This document shows, piece after piece, positions 9,597-15,592 of a stretch of 64,000 nucleotides of DNA; positions within the stretch are counted from its first letter, which is position 1; every line of letters starts with the position of its first letter. Origin of the DNA: Methylomonas koyamae (GTDB taxonomy: Bacteria > Pseudomonadota > Gammaproteobacteria > Methylococcales > Methylomonadaceae); the NCBI RefSeq assembly GCF_019669905.1, contig NZ_AP019777.1, forward strand, positions 434,001 to 498,000, given 5' to 3'. The notes below the pieces were generated by a model. It searched no databases and was not told the DNA's origin. It was given only the letters and a program-made list of their open reading frames with translations. The position numbers and the translations under genes were made by a program.

Positions 9597-10187
9597 ATGT
9601 CCACCGTGCTTCAACAAACCCGTTATACCGCCGAAGAATACTTAAGTCTGGAGCGCAGCACATCGATTAAAAGCGAATTCCACGACGGGCAAATTTATGC
9701 GATGACCGGCGCCAGCCGGGAACATAATTTAATTTCCGGAAATATTTATAGAGAACTCAGTCAGCAACTGAAAAGCCGTCCCTGCGAAGCCTACATCAAC
9801 GACATGCGGGTCAAGGCCACCGAAGCTTGCAGTTACCACTATCCCGACATCGCCGTGGTTTGCGGTAAACCCGAGTTCGAAGATGCGCAGGTCGATACTT
9901 TGCTCAATCCGATGCTGCTTATCGAAGTGCTGTCGCCATCCACCGAAGCCTACGACCGCGGCGGCAAGTTTGCCCATTACCGAAAAATACCCAGCTTGCG
10001 CGAATATCTGCTGGTGATGCAAGACCAGCCTGGTATCGAACGTTATCTGCGTCAAGGCGAAGTCTGGATATTGAGCGAGACGCTGGGCCTGGAAGCAAGC
10101 GTAGCGCTGGAAAGCATCGATTGCCGGCTCAGCTTGCGCGAGGTTTACGATAAGGTTTTTGAGGACAATGCAGGCGGGGAGGGGTAA
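9597..10187 (+). CDS. Uma2 family (DUF820) predicted nuclease
   Basis: A 196-residue Uma2/DUF820 protein with a PD-(D/E)XK-like restriction fold. Visible motifs are the N-terminal YTAEEYLSLERSTSIKSEFHDGQIYAMTGAS, followed later by YHYPDIAVVC with the candidate catalytic aspartate, then LLIEVLSPSTEAYDRGGKFAHY with a Glu and a Lys. These proteins are very abundant in cyanobacteria and scattered elsewhere; their biological role is unproven. The ATG at 9597 is preceded by GAGGTGA. The gene stands alone next to the integron relic, which suits an accessory gene. Confidence 0.85.
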   Translation: MSTVLQQTRYTAEEYLSLERSTSIKSEFHDGQIYAMTGASREHNLISGNIYRELSQQLKSRPCEAYINDMRVKATEACSYHYPDIAVVCGKPEFEDAQVDTLLNPMLLIEVLSPSTEAYDRGGKFAHYRKIPSLREYLLVMQDQPGIERYLRQGEVWILSETLGLEASVALESIDCRLSLREVYDKVFEDNAGGEG

Positions 10188-10228
10188 GTCAGTTGCGTCT
10201 TGTCGGTCGACATGCAAATGCTTGATTG

Positions 10229-10441
10229 CTAGACCTGACCCCGATTTTTCGAAGCCACTTGGCGTTCGGTGGCCAGATAACTCAAAAACGCCTCGATCTT
10301 GGCCTCGGCGTCCTCGAACAAGGAGGCTCTTTCGCCAAGCCGATGAAACTTGACGAACTGCTTGATCCACTCGCAATAGATCCGCTCGGTATGTAGCGAA
10401 TAATGCTTGAGCCGCATGATGCGGCGCAAGTCATCCAGCAA
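10229..10441 (-). pseudogene. Truncated integron integrase, N-terminal fragment only
   Basis: This 70-residue frame encodes only the N-terminal SAM-like DNA-binding domain of an integron-type tyrosine recombinase (RRIMRLKHYSLHTERIYCEW, then AEAKIEAFLSYLATERQVAS). After ERQVAS the similarity stops and the frame closes within about six codons, in a sequence reading AGACCTGACCCC on the plus strand. The whole catalytic domain, including the Arg-His-Arg-Tyr residues, is missing. The orientation, divergent from the cassettes on its right, is canonical for intI. The break may mark insertion of another element or a deletion. Confidence 0.8.
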
Positions 10442-10641
10442 GGTCGGCGGGTTTGATGCTTGACATCTAATGATTAGCGAATATATTCAGGCGCTGATTA
10501 ATTGAAGAGTCAAATCCGCCGGAATTTATGGCTAATATCAGGTTATCAAGGCATATATGCACGGTTTGGCCGTTATCAAGGCAAAGTTTCCGAAAAGATA
10601 GGCAATACAGCTCGTCGGGCAGATTTTCGTGATAATCAATA
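10442..10641. other. Putative integron attI/promoter region
   Basis: A non-coding stretch between the integrase remnant and the first cassette core. This is where an attI site and cassette promoter would be expected. It holds a 12-base direct repeat, GTTATCAAGGCA, at 10542-10553 and 10572-10583. Integron integrases bind direct repeats in known attI sites, so this is suggestive, but attI sequences are not conserved and I cannot confirm it. The recombination core is the GTTGGGC at 10642-10648. Confidence 0.4.
10542..10583 (+). repeat. 12-base direct repeat in the putative attI region
   Basis: GTTATCAAGGCA occurs twice with starts 30 bases apart. The second copy ends about 58 bases before the first cassette core. 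It may be an integrase-binding repeat. Confidence 0.55.
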
Positions 10642-10663
10642 GTTGGGCATTACAAGGAGTGTC

Positions 10664-11011
10664 ATGCGCTTTATCGCAATAGTTCTTCTGGCAATCGTCA
10701 TTTCGTATTCCGCGCGAGCGGCGGAGACACGGCCCTTCTACGCTGCGACCTTCGGCATCACCATTGACGCTGATGGTGGACTGAAAGCATTTCGCTTAGT
10801 TGAAGTCACAGATCCTCTCAGCGGTACTGTGATACCAGTGAAGGTGCAACCGCCACAAAAATACGTGGATGCAGCGCGTCAGATCGTGCTTCAGAAGAAA
10901 TACACGCCAGTACTCGAAGGAGGAAAGCCCAAAGAATTCTTTACTTGGTTTTTCTACGTGCCATCCCAGCCAGACCGTGCCGATCTTGACCCAACGGAGC
11001 CGGTGAAATGA
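10664..11011 (+). CDS. Integron cassette 1: secreted hypothetical protein
   Basis: A 115-residue protein with a signal peptide (MRFIAIVLLAIVISYSARA). The mature part contains a YVDAARQIVLQKKYTPVLEGG stretch followed by an aromatic strand (FFTWFFYVP), which resembles the C-terminal domain of TonB-like proteins; this is a weak similarity. The ATG at 10664 has AAGGAG just upstream. The cassette runs from 10643 to 11084: it begins at core GTTGGGC (10642) and ends in an attC whose inverse core GCCCAAC is the exact complement. The stop codon abuts the attC. Function unknown. Confidence 0.8.
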   Translation: MRFIAIVLLAIVISYSARAAETRPFYAATFGITIDADGGLKAFRLVEVTDPLSGTVIPVKVQPPQKYVDAARQIVLQKKYTPVLEGGKPKEFFTWFFYVPSQPDRADLDPTEPVK

Positions 11012-11012
11012 T

Positions 11013-11090
11013 GCCCAACCCTATGCTCAAGTTGGCTCCCTCCGGTCGCTGGGACGCGCCTTCGGCGCGACCCTTAGCTTTACGTTGGGC
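11013..11090 (+). repeat. Integron attC site 1
   Basis: A 78-base imperfect palindrome. The inverse core GCCCAAC (11013-11019) pairs with the core GTTGGGC (11084-11090), and the centre folds as GGGACGCGCC-TTC-GGCGCGACCC. Core matching and size fit attC recombination sites, which IntI recognises as a folded single strand. Confidence 0.9.
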
Positions 11091-11093
11091 GTC

Positions 11094-11549
11094 ATGAAGA
11101 CTGTTTCTCTCATCCTCGCTGCACTAGTTATAACCCGCACCGCATGGGCAGAGGGTGTCCCGCTGAAGAATGGTCGCTACATCGGGCCAGTCATGGTTTT
11201 CACGCTGACTCCCGAACAGAAGGGCGTCATCAATCAATTCCGCACCTGCTATCTTGAGAGCTTCAAGACCATGAACAAGTACACACCTTACGTGCTCTGG
11301 CTAACGCCTGACCAGTCAAAAGAATTGAAAACCAAATCTGGCTTCGTCCCTCGTGATTTCGAGGCCTTTGAAACGTACCGTGGTTTTAACGATGCAGGGC
11401 CCCATTGGAATCTGGCTCTTAGATTTTCGGAGGATCAAATAGAGATACCGCTTGATCTTCTACTTCCAGACAGCAAGGCAAAGCAGGCGCATGCTGAACA
11501 AGGCTGGAAAACCACGAATCCATGCTTTCCGGAGCTTGGCAGAAAATGA
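11094..11549 (+). CDS. Integron cassette 2: secreted hypothetical protein
   Basis: A 151-residue protein with a signal peptide (MKTVSLILAALVITRTAWA) and a mature domain of about 130 residues that I do not recognise. It has two cysteines (in FRTCYLESF and NPCFPELG) that could form a disulfide in the periplasm. The start at 11094 lies 4 bases after the attC1 core, so translation is probably driven from a promoter upstream of the array. The gene stop precedes attC2 by one base. The cassette spans 11085-11631. Function unknown. Confidence 0.8.
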   Translation: MKTVSLILAALVITRTAWAEGVPLKNGRYIGPVMVFTLTPEQKGVINQFRTCYLESFKTMNKYTPYVLWLTPDQSKELKTKSGFVPRDFEAFETYRGFNDAGPHWNLALRFSEDQIEIPLDLLLPDSKAKQAHAEQGWKTTNPCFPELGRK

Positions 11550-11550
11550 C

Positions 11551-11637
11551 GTCCAACCAGCGAGTCAACTTGACCGTCAAAAGCTACGCTCCTATCGTCG
11601 CTACGCATTTGCCGTCAAGTTAACCTTTTCGTTATGG
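11551..11637 (+). repeat. Integron attC site 2
   Basis: An 87-base imperfect palindrome. The inverse core GTCCAAC (11551-11557) pairs, with one G-T wobble, with the GTTGGGC that opened cassette 2. The 3' core is GTTATGG (11631-11637). Inner arms CAACTTGACCGTCAA and GCCGTCAAGTTAACC are also complementary in part. Confidence 0.85.
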
Positions 11638-11909
11638 TTCAAAAGGAAATGGCTGAAACATATGTCACCATTCACGGAGATTCTTGGAAGAACGAGGATA
11701 TCGAAGAGTCCGTGCAGTGGGCGAAGGGCGAGCAGTGGAATATGGAAACCTGGTCTGGAAATGAAACATGGGACCATGACCACTGCCAAATCTGTTGGTG
11801 GAAACTTTACGAGAGCGATGACGCTGAACATGGCGTTGGCTATCGAAGCGAGAAAGACAATTGGCTTTGTACGGAATGTTATGAACAATTCATCAAGCCG
11901 GCACCATAA
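11634..11909 (+). CDS. Integron cassette 3: Cys-rich hypothetical protein
   Basis: A 91-residue cytoplasmic protein rich in Trp, Glu and Asp, with two CxxC-like pairs (DHDHCQICWWKLY and NWLCTECYEQF) that could bind a metal such as zinc. The ATG lies inside the attC2 core (GTTATGG) and the TAA stop lies inside the inverse core of attC3 (CCATAAC). The coding sequence thus fills the whole cassette, which runs from 11632 to 11960. The function is unknown and it has no relation to neighbouring chromosomal genes. Confidence 0.82.
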   Translation: MVQKEMAETYVTIHGDSWKNEDIEESVQWAKGEQWNMETWSGNETWDHDHCQICWWKLYESDDAEHGVGYRSEKDNWLCTECYEQFIKPAP

Positions 11910-11966
11910 CACGTCGCCCAAAGGGACGCTCCGCTTCGCTGCGCGCCCCTTAGCTTGGCGTTAGCT
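11904..11966 (+). repeat. Integron attC site 3
   Basis: A 63-base imperfect palindrome. The inverse core CCATAAC (11904-11910) is the exact complement of the GTTATGG that opens cassette 3; the 3' core is GTTAGCT (11960-11966). The centre folds as GGGACGCTCCGC-TTCG-CTGCGCGCCCC. Confidence 0.88.
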
Positions 11967-11968
11967 GT

Positions 11969-12037
11969 ATGAAACAGATCGGAGCCATTACCTTTCTTGC
12001 TATAGTCGCCTCTATCTCTGGTTGTGATGACGGCTAG
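11969..12037 (+). pseudogene. Integron cassette 4: truncated lipoprotein start
   Basis: Directly after the attC3 core an ATG opens a 22-residue frame, MKQIGAITFLAIVASISGCD, which looks like a lipoprotein signal peptide with a lipobox ending in Cys19. It stops three codons later. No attC with the expected inverse core AGCTAAC follows. Right of the stop lies GTTATACGC (12040-12048), repeated inverted as GCGTATAAC at 12231-12239. The cassette therefore appears broken by a deletion or by insertion of another repeat-bearing segment. Confidence 0.55.
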
Positions 12038-12450
12038 CTGTTATACGCATCTTTGCTTGTAACCGTCATTCCGGCAGGGACTCATGTCAGGCTGCCCTGC
12101 CTGACACCCCGGTGGTAATGCAAATCCATTCCAGACCGATTTGTGCCGGGGCCTTAGACCGCGAAGGCAAAAGGATGTTTGAAAGTACCGTCCATGGCAC
12201 TGGATGCCCGCGTCCTGCGGGCGCGACGTTGCGTATAACGATGAGCGGTCCTCCGTTGTAATACCTACTGTATGCAGGCTGATATGCGTTCCCATTTATG
12301 CCCTTCGGGTACGCAGAAGCGTGGGAACGAGGAAGGCCATTCGCCAATCCGGTATCCCAAAAGCCAAGTTCGAATCCTGAGGCATTTTCCTGACAAAACG
12401 CTCAATCCACCCGCTTCTAACTCGCGCCAGCCCCGTAGAGTAAGTTCCGA
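12038..12450. repeat. Gene-free stretch with palindromic repeats
   Basis: About 410 bases without a credible gene. It contains an inverted pair GTTATACGC / GCGTATAAC (12040 and 12231) enclosing about 180 bases, a hairpin GTCAGGC / GCCTGAC (12086-12105), a hairpin GATGCCCGC / GCGGGCGCG near 12206-12226, and a pair CGTTCCCA / TGGGAACG (12287-12294 and 12322-12329). The last type resembles dispersed intergenic palindromes. The segment may be eroded cassette array or a set of REP-like elements. Confidence 0.6.
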
Positions 12451-12711
12451 CTAAGCCGGGCAGCCTTCCATTTTGTAAATAAAGAATCCGTCGCGTTTGA
12501 TGCTGTCGATTACGTCGGCCGGCGCTTTCTGGCTGTGGCAGAAACGGCATTCCTTGCTGCTGACCGTTGCGTCCGCTTCGCCAATCGACGCCAGCCATTG
12601 TTTGGCATAGGCGATTGCCTGTTGGTCGTCGCGTTCCGCGGTGAACACGTCGAAGTGCATCAAGCGGCCGTCGCCGGCGGTGACGTAAGTGTCGTAAACA
12701 TGGATCTGCAT
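12451..12711 (-). CDS. DUF2024 family protein
   Basis: An 86-residue protein matching DUF2024: it starts MQIHVYDTYVTAGDGRLMHFDV and ends ECRFCHSQKAPADVIDSIKRDGFFIYKMEGC. The conserved CRFCHS motif suggests a possible metal or redox site. DUF2024 proteins are small alpha/beta proteins of unknown function. A ribosome binding site (AGGAGAAC) precedes the ATG. It is a single gene on the minus strand, about 100 bases downstream of the threonine aldolase gene and possibly cotranscribed with it. Confidence 0.85.
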   Translation of the reverse strand: MQIHVYDTYVTAGDGRLMHFDVFTAERDDQQAIAYAKQWLASIGEADATVSSKECRFCHSQKAPADVIDSIKRDGFFIYKMEGCPA

Positions 12712-12818
12712 AGTGGGTTCTCCTGGTGCAAAAAATCGGTATTGGCCGGCATATCCGGTCGAGCTATTTTATATCGAATCAATACTAATTTGCCGATTGC
12801 TTTGCAGAACGCGGCCGA

Positions 12819-13868
12819 TCATTGCAATAGTTGGATAAAGCGGTCCACTTCTTCGGCTTCTGTGGCGAAGCTGGCGACCAGCCGCAGCAACACCTCGTTG
12901 TCGGCGAGCAGGCCGGTGTTGGCATGCGGCGGATTCCACGGGTAGAACACCGCGCCGGCTTCTCGCAGCCGCTCGGCATCGCTCCGTTCCAACACGGCAA
13001 ACACCTCGTTGGCTTCTGCCGGCCAGGCCAGGCGGGCGCAGCGGGAAGCGGCAATACCTTGTTGCAGCCGGGCCGCCATCGCGTTGGCGTGGCCGGCCAG
13101 CTCCAGCCATAACCCGTCTTGCAAATAGGCTTCGAATTGGGCGGCAATGAAGCAGCTTTTGGAGAACAATTGCGCGGCGCGTTTGCGGATGAACGGCAAG
13201 TCTTTCGCTGCGTCCGGGTCCATGAACACCAAGGCCTCGGCGCACCAGCAGCCGTTTTTGGTGGCGCCGAACGAGACGATGTCCACCCCGAGTTGCCAGG
13301 TCATTTGCGCCGGCGTCAATTGCAGTGCGGCCAGCGCGTTGGCGAAGCGGGCGCCGTCCATGTGCAAAGGCAGCCGGTGCCGGCGGACGACCTCGGCAAT
13401 GGCGGCGATTTCATCGGGCCGGTACAGCGTGCCGATTTCGGTGGCCTGGGTGATCGAGACCGCCATCGGCTGGCCGGCGTGGATGAAGCCGGGCGGAAAG
13501 CGGCCGATTTCGGCGGCCAGTTTGGCCGGGTCGATCTTGCCCAAGTCGCCGTCGACCGGCGCCAGCCGGGCGCCGTGGGTGAAAAACTCCGGCGCGCCGC
13601 ATTCGTCTTCCAGCATGTGCGCTTCGCGGTGGCAAAACGTGACGCCGCCGGGGCGGTTGATTGCAGCCAAGGCCAGTGCGTTGGCCGCGGTGCCGGTGCC
13701 GACGAAAAATACCGCAACCTCGCGTTCGAACAATTCGCAGAAGCGGCGTTCGATGTTGCGGTCCAGTTCGCTGTTGCCGTAAGGTGCGGCGAAGCCGCTA
13801 CCGGCGGCCAGCAGGTGTTGGGCGATTGCCGGATGGGTACCGGCCCAGTTGTCGGATGCGAAATTCAT
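12819..13868 (-). CDS. Low-specificity threonine aldolase / beta-eliminating lyase family
   Basis: A 349-residue PLP-dependent fold-type I enzyme of the threonine aldolase group, which cleaves L-threonine or allo-threonine to glycine and acetaldehyde. It opens MNFASDNWAGTHPAI, has GTGTAANALAL and HMDGARFANAL (aspartate contacting PLP), and the Schiff-base lysine is Lys204 in FGATKNG. Length is normal. Exact substrate range is inferred from the family. It is divergent from the DAB-type operon, and their start codons are 208 bases apart. Confidence 0.88.
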   Translation of the reverse strand: MNFASDNWAGTHPAIAQHLLAAGSGFAAPYGNSELDRNIERRFCELFEREVAVFFVGTGTAANALALAAINRPGGVTFCHREAHMLEDECGAPEFFTHGARLAPVDGDLGKIDPAKLAAEIGRFPPGFIHAGQPMAVSITQATEIGTLYRPDEIAAIAEVVRRHRLPLHMDGARFANALAALQLTPAQMTWQLGVDIVSFGATKNGCWCAEALVFMDPDAAKDLPFIRKRAAQLFSKSCFIAAQFEAYLQDGLWLELAGHANAMAARLQQGIAASRCARLAWPAEANEVFAVLERSDAERLREAGAVFYPWNPPHANTGLLADNEVLLRLVASFATEAEEVDRFIQLLQ

Positions 13869-13981
13869 GGGGTATCGACGCGGTTGAGTTGCTGGAAAAA
13901 GGGTTCCGGTTCGGCGTTGGCCAAGCGGTTGCGGCGACGATACCGCTAGCGCGGGCCGGGCAGATCGGTATGGGCGCTAGT

Positions 13982-14032
13982 TTTGGTTTATTTCAACCAA
14001 TCGGCTTTTAAAAATGGCTTTTTTCAACCAAT
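13982..14032. promoter_or_regulatory. Repeated operator-like motif before the inorganic-carbon operon
   Basis: TTTCAACCAAT occurs at 13991-14001 and 14022-14032, starts 31 bases apart (about three helical turns). The first copy is part of an inverted repeat TTGGTT-N6-AACCAA; the second has a degenerate left arm (ATGGCT). The second copy overlaps the expected -35 region, so a transcription factor could control the operon here. Confidence 0.5.
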
Positions 14033-14044
14033 AGCCGGTAGAAT
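14016..14044 (+). promoter_or_regulatory. Candidate promoter of the DAB-type operon
   Basis: A good -10 box, TAGAAT (14039-14044), lies 32 bases before the first start codon. The sequence 17 bases upstream is a poor -35, which would fit an activator-dependent promoter using the neighbouring repeats. Confidence 0.4.
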
Positions 14045-14076
14045 GCGGCCATTTTCGACTCATTACCCTATCAACG

Positions 14077-15549
14077 ATGGCCATACTCAGCACGCTGCTT
14101 TGGACCCCCGCTGCCGGGGCGCTGGTGCTAGTACTGATTCCCGCCCAACGGGCGCAAGCGGTGCGCCTGGCGGCCAATCTGTTCGCCGCTGCGGCGCTGG
14201 TTCTGGCCTGCGTACTGTTGGCGCGCTACGATGCCGCCGATCCGGCATTGCAATTCAACGAATTCTACCCGCTCAACCCCAAACTCGGTAGCGCCTATGC
14301 CTTGGGCATCGACGGTCTGTCGTTGCCGATGCTGGTCCTGGCGGCGCTACTGACCTCGATTTCGCTGATCGCGTCCTTTAATCTGGCCGACGGCGTCAAG
14401 GGTTACCACATCTGCATCCTGCTGCTCGAATTCGGCATGCTCGGCGTGTTCATGGCCCAGGATTGGGCCTTGTTCTATATCTTTTGGGAAGTGACCCTGA
14501 TCCCGTTGTTTTTTCTGATCGACCGCTGGGGCGGCAAGCGCCGCCATGCCGCCAGCCTGAACTTCGTGCTGTACACGATGGGCGGCTCGGTGTTCATGCT
14601 GCTGAGTTTGTTGGCGATCAGCCAGTACGACTTGCAGAACCAGGGCTCGTTGATGGCGTCGATGGGGCAGGCGGCGCAGAACATGCCGGCCGTCGAACAA
14701 GTGCTGGTGCTGCTGGGTTTTTTGATCGGTTTCGGCGTGAAGATGCCGATTTTTCCGCTGCACGGCTGGTTGCCGCTGGCGCACGTCGAAGCGCCGAGCG
14801 CGGTCAGTATCCTGTTGTCCGGCATTTTATTGAAGATGGGGGCTTACGGCCTGCTGCGCTCGGTGGTGATGCTGCCGGTCGCCGCGCAAATGATCCAGCC
14901 GCTGCTGATGTTTCTGGCTCTGTTCGGTATGGTTTACGGCGGCCTGCTGGCTTGGCGCCAGCCGGACATGAAAGCGATGGTGGCCTATTCGTCGTTGAGC
15001 CACATGGGCGTGGTGTTGCTCGGCATCGCCACCTTGAACCGGACCGGCTTCATCGGCGCCATTCTGCAAATGAGCGCGCACGGCTTGATCGCCGGCGCCT
15101 TGTTCCTGCTGGTGGGGCTGCTGTACGAACGCACCCATACCCGCAATATCCAGGATTACAGTTCGCTAGTGCAGGTGATGCCGCGTTTTGCCGGGCTGGC
15201 GACGCTGGCGCTGTTGGCGGCGATGGGCCTGCCGGGCTCGATCGGCTTTGTCGCCGAATTGCATACCGTGATTGGCGGCTTTCAGCAATGGGGCGGCTGG
15301 ATGGCGTTTTTCAGCCTGAGCATACTGATCAGCGCGGCCTATGCCATGCGTACCATCGGCCTGCTGTTCACCGGTCCGGTCAAGCCGCAGATGCGCGACG
15401 TCGCCGATTTGACGCCGCCTGAGCTGGCGGCGTCGGCGGTTTTGGTCGGCGGTATCGTTGTATTCGGCTTGCTGCCGGCGCCGTTGATCGAGTTATCGGC
15501 CGCGTCGGTGGGGCGAATGTTGGCCGTGATCGGCGAGAGGTTGCTGTGA
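14077..15549 (+). CDS. NuoM/MrpD-like proton-channel subunit (first antiporter-like subunit)
   Basis: A 490-residue integral membrane protein of the Complex I/Mrp antiporter family with about 14 helices. It keeps the charged residues of a proton channel: Glu138 in FYIFWEVTLIPLFFL (TM5 glutamate) and Lys222 in FGVKMPIFPLHGWLP (TM7 lysine). No NADH or quinone module subunits of Complex I are nearby. It is the first gene of the cluster, 43 bases before the DabA gene, so its likely job is to couple ion flow to inorganic-carbon uptake rather than respiration. Electron-transfer coupling cannot be excluded from sequence alone. Confidence 0.85.
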   Translation: MAILSTLLWTPAAGALVLVLIPAQRAQAVRLAANLFAAAALVLACVLLARYDAADPALQFNEFYPLNPKLGSAYALGIDGLSLPMLVLAALLTSISLIASFNLADGVKGYHICILLLEFGMLGVFMAQDWALFYIFWEVTLIPLFFLIDRWGGKRRHAASLNFVLYTMGGSVFMLLSLLAISQYDLQNQGSLMASMGQAAQNMPAVEQVLVLLGFLIGFGVKMPIFPLHGWLPLAHVEAPSAVSILLSGILLKMGAYGLLRSVVMLPVAAQMIQPLLMFLALFGMVYGGLLAWRQPDMKAMVAYSSLSHMGVVLLGIATLNRTGFIGAILQMSAHGLIAGALFLLVGLLYERTHTRNIQDYSSLVQVMPRFAGLATLALLAAMGLPGSIGFVAELHTVIGGFQQWGGWMAFFSLSILISAAYAMRTIGLLFTGPVKPQMRDVADLTPPELAASAVLVGGIVVFGLLPAPLIELSAASVGRMLAVIGERLL

Positions 15550-15592
15550 TGCGGCTAAGCTACGTCGGCCGGGCTGATTCGGGAGCGGTCTG

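Noticed and set aside
12272-12454. Plus-strand frame of 60 codons over the palindromic repeats
   Set aside because: It is built on an inverted repeat (CGTTCCCA / TGGGAACG) and has no ribosome binding site.
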